Positions 1 through 8,127 of a DNA stretch of 16,861 bases are shown piece by piece. The DNA lies in assembly GCA_046262435.1 (NCBI GenBank), contig JBHEMT010000063.1, forward strand, positions 1-16,861, in the 5' to 3' direction. Position numbers and translations under genes: made by a program. The notes beneath the pieces were generated by a model. It made no database searches and was not told the origin of the DNA. It was given only the letters and a program-made list of their open reading frames with translations. Numbering within the stretch: position 1 is the first letter of the stretch; every line of letters begins with the position of its first letter. Source of the DNA: JBHEMT01 sp046262435 (GTDB lineage Bacteria; Chloroflexota; Dormibacteria; Aeolococcales; Aeolococcaceae).

Positions 1-615
1 CGAGTGGGCGGGGCGGAAGTGGCGGAGGTTGGGCCGCTCCACGGTGAGGGGCTGCGCGGCGATGAGAAGCCCGTCGGGGATGGGGGCGGACTCACCCAGT
101 CGGGACAGCAGCCGGCTGAGTTGCGCGCCGCTGATCGGCAGCTGCGCCGCGCCCGTGGGGATCGCCACCGGGGCGGCGGGGTGCGCGGGGACAGGGCGCA
201 CCGCTGCGGCTACCGGCCTCGCCGCCGCTCCGGCCGGCTTGGCTGCGGGCACGACGGCAACCGCGGTCGGGCCGGGCGCCGGTGGCGCGAAGGTTGGGGG
301 CGCGGCCACTGCAGCCGCCGGAGCCGGGGTCGCGGTGCCTGCGCCGGGGGCGATGCACGGTGAACTGCCGGCGGCCGGGGGCGCTGGCGTGGCGGTGGGG
401 GAGGGCGACGGCGGCACGGAAGGTGACGGCGCCGCGGCCGGTGAGGGCGACGGCGCTGGGGTGGCTGCGGGCGACGGGGAGGCGGTTGGGTTCGCCGGAG
501 CCGGTGCGCAGCTCACCGCGGTGGTTGCCCCGCTGCCGACCGCGGATGGAGTTGAAGTGGTGGCGGCAACGACCGGCAGCACGGTGCAGCCGAGTGCGGT
601 GATGACGCCGACCAT
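1..615 (-). CDS. Exported Pro/Ala/Ser-rich protein, N-terminal part (runs off left edge)
   Basis: The frame is open from the window edge to an ATG at 615, and upstream of that as far as a stop near 811. From this ATG the protein begins with a hydrophobic stretch (VGVITALGCTVLPVVA) that resembles a signal peptide or anchor. About 140 residues dominated by Pro, Ala, Ser and Thr follow, including repeated SPSP and TPAP motifs typical of a wall-spanning linker. A more ordered segment then starts (around PISGAQLSRLL and LLIAAQPLTVERP) and continues beyond the window. The ATG start leaves no positive residues before the hydrophobic core. An upstream CTG at 711, preceded by a purine-rich GAGGAACGAGGGG, would add an Arg-rich n-region, so the true start is uncertain. 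Codon third positions are strongly G/C in this frame, whereas the opposite-strand frames look like mirror images of it. I do not recognise the C-terminal domain and assign no function. Confidence 0.7.
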   Translation of the reverse strand, partial: MVGVITALGCTVLPVVAATTSTPSAVGSGATTAVSCAPAPANPTASPSPAATPAPSPSPAAAPSPSVPPSPSPTATPAPPAAGSSPCIAPGAGTATPAPAAAVAAPPTFAPPAPGPTAVAVVPAAKPAGAAARPVAAAVRPVPAHPAAPVAIPTGAAQLPISGAQLSRLLSRLGESAPIPDGLLIAAQPLTVERPNLRHFRPAHS

Positions 616-950
616 GGCCAGCGCTGCCCCCGCCGGCAGGTGCCTCTCCGAAGCCGCGAACTGCAGGGCCGGTGTCCGCCGCGCGCGATACCGACCAGAA
701 AAGATGTTCAGCCCCTCGTTCCTCTGACTGCGGCGAAAACGGCCGCCCTCAACCCCACGCAGCGAGGTACATGACCACGCTGGTCCCGCCAAAGTCAAGG
801 CGACCGCAGTTCAGCACACGTTGTTAATTCGGCCGACTTCGGCTTGTTTGACAGGGCCGGTGTTGCCTGGTGACCCAGTCGGGATGGTAGGAGCGGACCG
901 GTTCTGCTGCAGGTGCCTGCCTGGTCGGGCTGCTCTGGTCGGAGAGATGC

Positions 951-971
951 CGGGGCGATCCTGGCGCCCCG
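951..971. repeat. 7-bp inverted repeat abutting the lepA -10-like box
   Basis: The arms CGGGGCG (951-957) and CGCCCCG (965-971) are perfectly complementary, with a 7-base loop. The right arm ends two bases before the TAGCAT box. The position, between the expected -35 and -10 sites, fits a repressor operator as well as it fits a chance GC-rich palindrome. No T-run follows, so it is not an intrinsic terminator. Confidence 0.4.
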
Positions 972-972
972 C

Positions 973-978
973 TAGCAT
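973..978 (+). promoter_or_regulatory. Candidate -10 box for a leaderless lepA transcript
   Basis: TAGCAT matches the TAnnnT pattern of -10 elements in high-GC bacteria. It lies six bases before the GTG at 985, so transcription would begin at or next to the start codon. The lack of a Shine-Dalgarno sequence before that GTG agrees with leaderless translation. No recognisable -35 hexamer lies 17-18 bases upstream. Confidence 0.4.
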
Positions 979-984
979 GGGCCG

Positions 985-2804
<1,820 letters not shown>

Positions 2805-2805
<1 letters not shown>

Positions 2806-3365
2806 TGGCCCGCAAACGCAACAACCGGCAGCGGCCCAGGGCCCGCGCGGCGCGGGCGGGGGCCCTGGCGGCGCGGCCGCAGCGGGTCGAGGTGGTGGTT
2901 CCCAACGCGCCTGGGCGAACCGAGCCTGAGCCCTGGGCGTGGCGTGCACTCTTCACTCTCGCTCTGCTGGCGCTGCTCCTTCAGCCGCTGGCTGGGCTGT
3001 TGCGAGTGGCGACAGTCCACGCCCCGCTACCGGTCGCCCTGCTGCTGCCGGACCAGGTGCTGATTGTGGTGGCCTTCCCGGTGGCGGCCCCCTTCGCGCA
3101 GCGGCTGGCCGGCGCGGGCAGGCCGCTGCGCTTTCTCGAGTCGGTATCGATGGGTGCGATCGCTTCGCTCGCCTACGACCTGCTCGCCTTCGCTGCGGGG
3201 CGGGTCATCCGCATCCCTGTGCATCGGACGGGGATCGAGGGCGCGGTGCTGGGTGTTCTCGCCGGCGTGGAAGTCGTCGCGTTCGTGGTGGCGGCCGCGC
3301 TGTTCCCGCTTGCCCAGCGCTACCTGCTCATGCCCCGGCGACGGCAGGGGCAGCTGCGGCGATGA
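2805..3365 (+). CDS. Small membrane protein between lepA and hemW
   Basis: The predicted protein has 186 residues and starts at a GTG that overlaps the lepA stop codon by one base, with AGGAGG in the lepA tail acting as ribosome binding site. The first 35 residues are very basic (many Arg and Lys), then a Pro-rich acidic stretch leads to three or four hydrophobic segments: ALFTLALLALLLQPLAGLL, a span around LLLPDQVLIVVAFPVAAPF, a weaker one around MGAIASLAYDLLAFAAG, and a C-terminal one around VLAGVEVVAFVVAAALF. The tail is again basic (RRRQGQLRR). The positive-inside rule suggests cytoplasmic N- and C-termini. I recognise no family. The tight packing with lepA and hemW implies co-expression, not necessarily shared function. 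Confidence 0.75.
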
Positions 3366-4630
3366 CAGCTCCCACCGGGGCCCGCCAGCGGCACGGCCGG
3401 GAGCGGGAGGCGGTCTGCGGACCCGCGCCGGTCGTCGGGTTGCAACCCGGGGCGCCGGCACCGCCCGGCCAGCTCAGCTCGGTGCGGGCTCTCTACCTGC
3501 ACGTGCCCTTCTGCGAGCGCAAGTGCTCGTACTGCGACTTCGTGTCGATGGCGCCCACCGGGGACGAGCGGCGGTACGTGGACGCACTGCGACGCGAGAT
3601 CCGGACCCTGGCTCGGGCCCTGCCGGGGGTCGAGCTGGACACGGTGTTCATCGGCGGCGGGACCCCGGGGCTGCTCGAGCCGGAGCTGCTCGCCGCAGTC
3701 CTCGCCGAGGTTCGCGGTGGCTTCGCGCTCGCCGCCGACGCCGAGGTGACCCTGGAGGCGAATCCCTCGAGCACCAGCGAGCGGCGGGCCGCGTGCTGGT
3801 TGGAGGCGGGCTGCACCAGGGTGAGCCTGGGGATCCAGAGCCTCGAGCCGGACGTGCTCGCGTTCCTCGACCGGGTGCATGACGCAGAGCGCGCGGTCAC
3901 CGCAGTGGCGGAGGTGCGCCGGGCCGGGTTCCGGTCGGTCAACTGCGACCTGATCTACGCGGTTCCCGGGCTCGACGATGCCCGCTGGCGAGCCACGCTC
4001 GACCGTGTGCTCGAGCTGGATGTGGGTCATCTCTCGGCATACGAGCTGACCGTGGAGCCGGGGACACCGCTCCACGTGGCGGTGCGCCGTGGCCGGGTGC
4101 GTCCGGTCGACCCGGAGGCGGCGCTGCGCCAGCACTGGATCGCCGTGGAGCGGGCGGCGGTGGCCGGGTTCGCGCAGTACGAGGTGAGCAACTTCGCCCG
4201 TCCGGGGCAGGAGTGCCGGCACAACCTCGTCTACTGGCGCAACCAGTACTACGCGGCCGCCGGACTTGGGGCTCACGGTCATCTGCCCGCCGTTGCCGCC
4301 GCGGCGCTGGGAATGGAGGCCGCGGCCGACGCGGTCGCGGTGCGCTACTGGCATGGTCGCTCCCTGCCCCGCTACCTCGCGGCCGCCGCGGCCGCGCTGC
4401 TGCCGATGAGCGGGCACGAGTCGGTGCTCGCTGCCGACAGCGAGTCGGAGCGTCTGCTGCTCGGCCTGCGGCTCCAGGAGGGGGTGAGCGTCCCACCCGC
4501 GGCGGCGGCGCGTGCACTCGCCCTCGAGGAGGCCGGCCTGCTGCGCACAAAGGGTCACAATGCGCGGCTCACCCGGCGCGGGCAGGAGGTGCTCAACGCG
4601 GTTGCCCTGGAGCTCGTCGGCTCCCTGTGA
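3362..4630 (+). CDS. hemW: HemW-type radical SAM protein (heme chaperone; formerly called HemN-like)
   Basis: The protein has 422 residues. The radical SAM cluster motif CxxxCxxC is at C51, C55 and C58, and GGGTP (98-102) is the SAM-binding glycine motif. HNLVYW (287-292) is the HNxxYW signature that distinguishes HemW from true coproporphyrinogen dehydrogenase HemN. HemW proteins bind heme and are thought to deliver it to membrane targets; coproporphyrinogen oxidase activity should not be assumed. The ATG start forms an ATGA overlap with the preceding membrane protein gene, indicating coupling. This gives about 40 residues before the first conserved strand (LYLHVPFC), longer than usual, so a GTG at 3482 is an alternative start. 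The C-terminal winged-helix-like part (EEAGLL...RLTRRG) is intact. Confidence 0.93.
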   Translation: MTAPTGARQRHGREREAVCGPAPVVGLQPGAPAPPGQLSSVRALYLHVPFCERKCSYCDFVSMAPTGDERRYVDALRREIRTLARALPGVELDTVFIGGGTPGLLEPELLAAVLAEVRGGFALAADAEVTLEANPSSTSERRAACWLEAGCTRVSLGIQSLEPDVLAFLDRVHDAERAVTAVAEVRRAGFRSVNCDLIYAVPGLDDARWRATLDRVLELDVGHLSAYELTVEPGTPLHVAVRRGRVRPVDPEAALRQHWIAVERAAVAGFAQYEVSNFARPGQECRHNLVYWRNQYYAAAGLGAHGHLPAVAAAALGMEAAADAVAVRYWHGRSLPRYLAAAAAALLPMSGHESVLAADSESERLLLGLRLQEGVSVPPAAAARALALEEAGLLRTKGHNARLTRRGQEVLNAVALELVGSL

Positions 4631-4787
4631 CTTCGCCGCGTTGGCTACGTGAGGGAGGTTGGATGCATTCGCAACGGTGCTCCGGTAACGGATGCAGCGA
4701 CCTCTCATGCCCGGCCCGGACGGCTCGGTTACAGAGCGTCAACGGCGTCATCGACGCAAACGCGTCAGGCCCACGATGGCGCCAGCG
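4631..4787 (+). other. Spacer after hemW
   Basis: This 157-base stretch has lower third-position GC in every frame than its neighbours and no clear hairpin terminator or promoter. The following small ORF stays open upstream to an ATG at 4692, but the codon use there is not gene-like. Confidence 0.4.
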
Positions 4788-4994
4788 ATGACCAAGCACC
4801 CTGTACACCAGCCACCCGCGCCCGCCGTGGTTGCCGAGTTGATCCGGGCCGGCGTGTCGATGACCACCGCCCTGGCAATGGAGCGGTGGAAGGCGCAGGA
4901 GGTCCTCGACCTGCTCCGCCTCGACGCCGTCCACCACGCGCCGGCGCACACGGCCACCGCCCAGGCGGAAGTCCGGGGTTCTGGTACGCTCTAG
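4788..4994 (+). CDS. Small uncharacterised protein directly upstream of hrcA
   Basis: This 68-residue ORF starts at the ATG at 4788. ATGs at 4776 and 4692 are in-frame alternatives, and none has a strong ribosome binding site. The case for coding is compositional: almost every codon from 4788 on ends in G or C, as in the flanking genes, while the upstream extension does not. The predicted protein has a helical middle (VVAELIRAGVSMTTALAMER, then WKAQEVLDLLRLD) and a His/Ala-rich end. The stop TAG (4992-4994) lies inside the left half of the CIRCE operator, so HrcA bound there could also affect readthrough transcription arriving from hemW and this gene. I recognise no family. Confidence 0.5.
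   Translation: MTKHPVHQPPAPAVVAELIRAGVSMTTALAMERWKAQEVLDLLRLDAVHHAPAHTATAQAEVRGSGTL
4985..4990 (+). promoter_or_regulatory. Candidate -10 box of the hrcA-grpE-dnaJ promoter
   Basis: TACGCT directly abuts the CIRCE element, the arrangement expected when HrcA blocks RNA polymerase. The predicted transcript would start inside the CIRCE and carry a leader of about 60 bases. No clear -35 hexamer is seen 17 bases upstream. Confidence 0.45.
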
Positions 4995-5017
4995 CACTCA
5001 CCGGCAGTGAGTGCCAA
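4991..5017 (+). promoter_or_regulatory. CIRCE operator (HrcA binding site)
   Basis: CTAGCACTC (4991-4999), a 9-base spacer, then GAGTGCCAA (5009-5017) matches the CIRCE consensus TTAGCACTC-N9-GAGTGCTAA with one mismatch in each arm and the exact spacing. It sits about 40 bases before the hrcA start. By established knowledge, HrcA dimers bind here and are released when the protein misfolds on heat stress, so hrcA, grpE and dnaJ are autoregulated. I find no second CIRCE in the window. Confidence 0.95.
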
Positions 5018-5057
5018 GGCTGGCGCGGGACGCTGTGCCGGCCACTTAAGAGACCCT

Positions 5058-6176
5058 GTGGACGGCCCGATACCGCTCGACGCGCGCAAGCAGCAGATCC
5101 TCAAGGCGGTCGTCTCGGACTACACCGAGACCGGCGTGCCGGTCGGCTCGCATGCGCTCGCCGCCCACCTCGCCAGCTGGTCCTCGGCGACCATCCGCAA
5201 CGAGCTGGCCAACCTCGTCGACGTCGGCTACCTGCTCCAGCCGCACACCTCGGCAGGCAGGATCCCGTCGGATCGCGGCTACCGGTACTACGTCGACTTC
5301 CTGATGGTCGAGGAGCTGCTGCCGGCGGCGGTGCGCCGCCAGCTGGAGCCGTACTTCGCCGGCCTGCCCCTGGTGTTCGAGGAGCTGCTCGAGGCGGCGG
5401 CACTGGCGCTGGCGGTGGTCTCGGACTCGGTGAGCATCGTCACCGGGCCGCGCTCGCTGGGGGCGTCGGTCAAGCACCTCGACCTGGTGTCGCTGGACCC
5501 CGACCACGCTCTGCTGATCCTGGTGCTCGAGGGCAACGTGATCCGGCAGCAGGCGGTGACGCTCAGCCAGTCCGCCGACCAGGAGGAGCTGAGCGGCCTC
5601 GCCGCTGCTCTGCGCGGTGAGCTGCGCGGCCTGGCCACGGCGGCGGTGGAGGCGGCGGTGTCGGGACCGGGGTGTGCGCCGCCGGCCGTCGACGCCGCTC
5701 AGCGGAGTGCGGGATCAGCGACGACGCCCGGCCGCATCACCGGCAACGCCCCCCCGGCGCATCCGCTCCGCGCCGAGGTCATCGGGCACATCGCCGCCTT
5801 CATGCGCTCGGTGGACGTCCGCCAGGACACAGTGGTGGTCCACGACGGGGTGCGCAACCTGCTCCGCAAGCCGGAGTTCGGCGATCTGGAACGGCTTCAG
5901 GCCGTGCTCGAGCTGGTCGAGGAGGAGCGGGTGCTGGGCAGCGTGCTCGCCTCGCTGGAGCTCGACGGCGGCGTGCGGATGATGATCGGGGCCGAGAACG
6001 ACCTGGAGCAGCTTCAGGGTTGCAGCCTGGTGGTGACCACGTACCGCGCCGGAGAGGGCCGATACGGCACGATCGGGGTGCTGGGGCCGACCCGGATGCG
6101 CTACTCCCAGCTCGCCCCCCGCGTCCGCCACGTCTCCGAGCGGCTCGGCCGCAGCCTCGAGCGTTTGCTCGGGTAG
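5058..6176 (+). CDS. hrcA: Heat-inducible transcription repressor HrcA
   Basis: The predicted protein has 372 residues from the GTG at 5058, which places LDARKQQILKAVV at the N-terminus as in other HrcA proteins. A GTG at 5007 is in frame but lies within the CIRCE operator and is unlikely. The N-terminal winged helix includes SSATIRNEL (recognition helix area) and the family signature HTSAGRIPSDRGYRYYVD. A GAF-like inserted dimerisation region and the C-terminal VLGPTRMRYSQ motif follow. A Pro/Gly/Ala/Thr-rich loop encoded at about 5660-5760 makes the protein slightly longer than common HrcA proteins (about 340-350). HrcA represses chaperone genes through CIRCE. Only a weak ribosome binding site (AAGAGA) precedes the start. 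Confidence 0.96.
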   Translation: MDGPIPLDARKQQILKAVVSDYTETGVPVGSHALAAHLASWSSATIRNELANLVDVGYLLQPHTSAGRIPSDRGYRYYVDFLMVEELLPAAVRRQLEPYFAGLPLVFEELLEAAALALAVVSDSVSIVTGPRSLGASVKHLDLVSLDPDHALLILVLEGNVIRQQAVTLSQSADQEELSGLAAALRGELRGLATAAVEAAVSGPGCAPPAVDAAQRSAGSATTPGRITGNAPPAHPLRAEVIGHIAAFMRSVDVRQDTVVVHDGVRNLLRKPEFGDLERLQAVLELVEEERVLGSVLASLELDGGVRMMIGAENDLEQLQGCSLVVTTYRAGEGRYGTIGVLGPTRMRYSQLAPRVRHVSERLGRSLERLLG

Positions 6177-6212
6177 GGGATGGGGAAGGACAGGGCCGAG
6201 GATGAGGAGCCG

Positions 6213-6914
6213 ATGAGCACCAGCGACGACATGGCGACGGGGCCGGCCGCGGACGCGGGGGGCGACGGCACCGCGGAGACCGGGGCGGACGCCGAAGCGG
6301 ACGTCGCCCTCGGGGCAGACGCCGCCACGGCTTCCCCCGGCGGTGAGCCTCCCGGGGGCCCCCCGGGGACGGAACACAGCGTGGAGCGGCTCTTCTCGCG
6401 AAGGCGCGGCGCCGACAGCTCCGCAATCGATGATCTGGAGCGGCAGCTGGGTGAGGCCAAGGCTGCCGAGGCCTCGACCCGGGAGCAGCACCTCCGGCTG
6501 GCGGCGGACTTCGACAATTTTCGTCGGCGGAAAGCGCAGGAGCTGACCGATCGCTCCCGCTACGCGAGCGAGGAGGCGGCACTCGCCCTGTTGCCGGTGC
6601 TCGACAACCTCCGCCGGGCCCTGGAGAGCGCCCCGGCCGATGAGCCGGAGGGGCTGGTCAACGGGGTACGGATCACCGTCCGCGACTTCGAGGCCGCCCT
6701 GGAGCGGCTCGGAGTGACTACAGTGGAGGCCGACGGTCTGCCCTTCGACCCGTCGCTGCACGAGGCCGTGCTCGGCGAGGAGTCGGACGAGGTGGAGCGC
6801 GACACCGTGGTGCAGGTGCTCCAGCAGGGCTACCGGCTGCACGACCGGCTGCTGCGCCCGGCGATGGTCAAGGTGGCCCACCCGGCGGCGGCGGCCGCCC
6901 CCGCCGCCGACTGA
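6213..6914 (+). CDS. grpE: GrpE, nucleotide exchange factor of DnaK
   Basis: GrpE dimers eject ADP from DnaK. The start at 6213 (MSTSDD) follows GAGGAG closely and gives 233 residues. An ATG at 6180, three bases after the hrcA stop, is an in-frame alternative that adds 11 acidic residues. The N-terminal ~70 residues are acidic, Gly/Ala/Pro-rich and probably disordered. A long helix/coiled coil follows (from about IDDLERQLGEAKAAE), with the conserved ADFDNFRRRKAQE and LLPVLDNLRRAL. The C-terminal beta domain holds the signature end GYRLHDRLLRPAMVKVA. The gene lies 36 bases (or 3, with the alternative start) after hrcA and 2 bases before dnaJ, so it belongs to the same operon. No dnaK lies between grpE and dnaJ. 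Confidence 0.96.
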   Translation: MSTSDDMATGPAADAGGDGTAETGADAEADVALGADAATASPGGEPPGGPPGTEHSVERLFSRRRGADSSAIDDLERQLGEAKAAEASTREQHLRLAADFDNFRRRKAQELTDRSRYASEEAALALLPVLDNLRRALESAPADEPEGLVNGVRITVRDFEAALERLGVTTVEADGLPFDPSLHEAVLGEESDEVERDTVVQVLQQGYRLHDRLLRPAMVKVAHPAAAAAPAAD

Positions 6915-6916
6915 CG

Positions 6917-8029
6917 GTGGCCACGGCCAAGCGCGATTACTACGAGGTGCTCGGGGTCGGGCGCGGGGCGGACGCGGCGGAGCTGAAGGCGGCGTACCGC
7001 AAGCTGGCCATGCAGTTCCACCCGGACCGCAACGCCGGCGATGCCGAGGCCGAGCGCCGCTTCAAGGAGGTGGGCGAGGCGTACCAGGTGCTCAGCGACC
7101 CGGAGAAGCGGCAGCGGTACGACCAGTTCGGTCACGCCGCCGGCGGGATGCCCGACATGGGCGGTTTCTCCTTCGACTCGGCCTTTGACCTCTTCGACAT
7201 GTTCTTTGGGGGCAACCGCGGACGCCAGCGGGGCGCCGGCCCGCAGCGCGGCTCCGACCTGCGCATGGACATCGCCATCGACCTCCGCGAGGCGGTCCAC
7301 GGGGCCAAACGCACCGTTGAGGTGCCCCGGGCGGGCACCTGCGCCACCTGCTCGGGCAGCGGGGCGGCACCGGGAACCGAGGCGGTGCAGTGCAGCCAGT
7401 GCGGCGGCTCGGGACAGGTGCGCCGGGCGGTGCAGTCGATCTTCGGCCAGGTGGTCAACGTGGGCGCCTGCCCCAAGTGCCGCGGCGAGGGCCGGACGGT
7501 CGAGAGCCCCTGTGGGACCTGCCGCGGGCAGGGACGGGTGGAAACCCGCAAGTCCCTGGAGGTGGACGTCCCCGCCGGGGTGGACGCGGACACCCAGCTG
7601 CGGGTCGCCGGCGAGGGCGAGGCCGGGCCGCGAGGCGGTCCGGCGGGCGACCTGTACATCGGATTCCGGGTCAGACCGCATCCGCAGCTGACCCGGCGTG
7701 GCCAGGACCTGATCTACGAGCTGCCGGTGAGCGTGCCCCAGGCGGTGCTCGGCGACCGGATCACCGTGCCCACCATCGACGGTGAGCACCAGCTCGAGGT
7801 GCCCGCCGCAACCCAGGGAGGCACGGTGCTGAAGATCGCCGGCTTCGGTGCACCGCACGTCCGCACCGGGCGCCGCGGCGACCAGCTCTGCATCGTCCGG
7901 GTGGTGATCCCGGCCAAGCTGTCCAGCGAGCAGAGAAAACTGTACGAGCAGCTCGGCGCCCGGGGGGGCAAGCCGGTGGAGGTGCGCCGGGGCTTCTTCG
8001 ACTCGCTGCGAGACGCCATCCTCGGCTGA
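6917..8029 (+). CDS. dnaJ: Chaperone protein DnaJ (type I Hsp40)
   Basis: This 370-residue J-domain co-chaperone stimulates the DnaK ATPase and presents unfolded clients. The J domain carries HPD at 35-37. A short Gly/Phe region follows (about 71-105). The zinc region has four CxxCxGxG-type repeats beginning at C142, C159, C185 and C199, giving two zinc sites as in type I DnaJ. The substrate-binding beta domains and a C-terminal dimerisation segment complete the protein. The GTG start is two bases after the grpE stop. The Gly/Phe linker is compact and the protein is complete. In actinobacteria hrcA is followed by a dnaJ2 paralogue; this gene could be the equivalent, with another dnaJ next to dnaK elsewhere. 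Confidence 0.97.
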   Translation: MATAKRDYYEVLGVGRGADAAELKAAYRKLAMQFHPDRNAGDAEAERRFKEVGEAYQVLSDPEKRQRYDQFGHAAGGMPDMGGFSFDSAFDLFDMFFGGNRGRQRGAGPQRGSDLRMDIAIDLREAVHGAKRTVEVPRAGTCATCSGSGAAPGTEAVQCSQCGGSGQVRRAVQSIFGQVVNVGACPKCRGEGRTVESPCGTCRGQGRVETRKSLEVDVPAGVDADTQLRVAGEGEAGPRGGPAGDLYIGFRVRPHPQLTRRGQDLIYELPVSVPQAVLGDRITVPTIDGEHQLEVPAATQGGTVLKIAGFGAPHVRTGRRGDQLCIVRVVIPAKLSSEQRKLYEQLGARGGKPVEVRRGFFDSLRDAILG

Positions 8030-8127
8030 GCGCACTGGGGACATGGGGCAGGGCGGCTGTCGCATGATTGTTACGGCGCCGAGACGAAGCCAACGCAGGC
8101 TGACGGCGTTTGCGGTGCCTGGCGATC

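Larger units (their letters stand above)
616..984. other. Divergent intergenic region upstream of lepA
   Basis: No convincing gene lies here. The region separates the leftward exported protein from rightward lepA, so it should hold both promoters. Visible elements are a perfect TTGACA at 848-853 with no good -10 partner at normal spacing, a 7-bp inverted repeat at 951-971, and a TAGCAT box at 973-978 just before lepA. The part between 616 and about 711 may be coding if the left gene starts upstream of its ATG. Confidence 0.5.

Noticed and set aside
373..480. Repetitive-looking GGCGACGGC/GGTGAGGGC DNA suggestive of tandem repeats
   Set aside because: The units are irregular and explained by the Pro/Ser/Ala codons of the linker in the minus-strand protein.
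29..727. Long plus-strand Ala/Gly-rich open frame at the left edge
   Set aside because: It is the antisense mirror of the minus-strand Pro/Ala/Ser-rich exported protein. The plus frame has no recognisable features, and the minus frame has a signal segment and linker.
848..853. Perfect TTGACA upstream of lepA
   Set aside because: No acceptable -10 lies 16-18 bases downstream (TGACCC there), so I do not call a sigma-70 promoter from it.
3320..4708. 462-codon minus-strand open frame opposite hemW
   Set aside because: HemW motifs are intact on the plus strand, and the antisense product has low-complexity His/Arg-rich composition.
5715..6881. 388-codon minus-strand open frame opposite hrcA and grpE
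   Set aside because: It crosses two well-supported plus-strand genes and has no domain signature.
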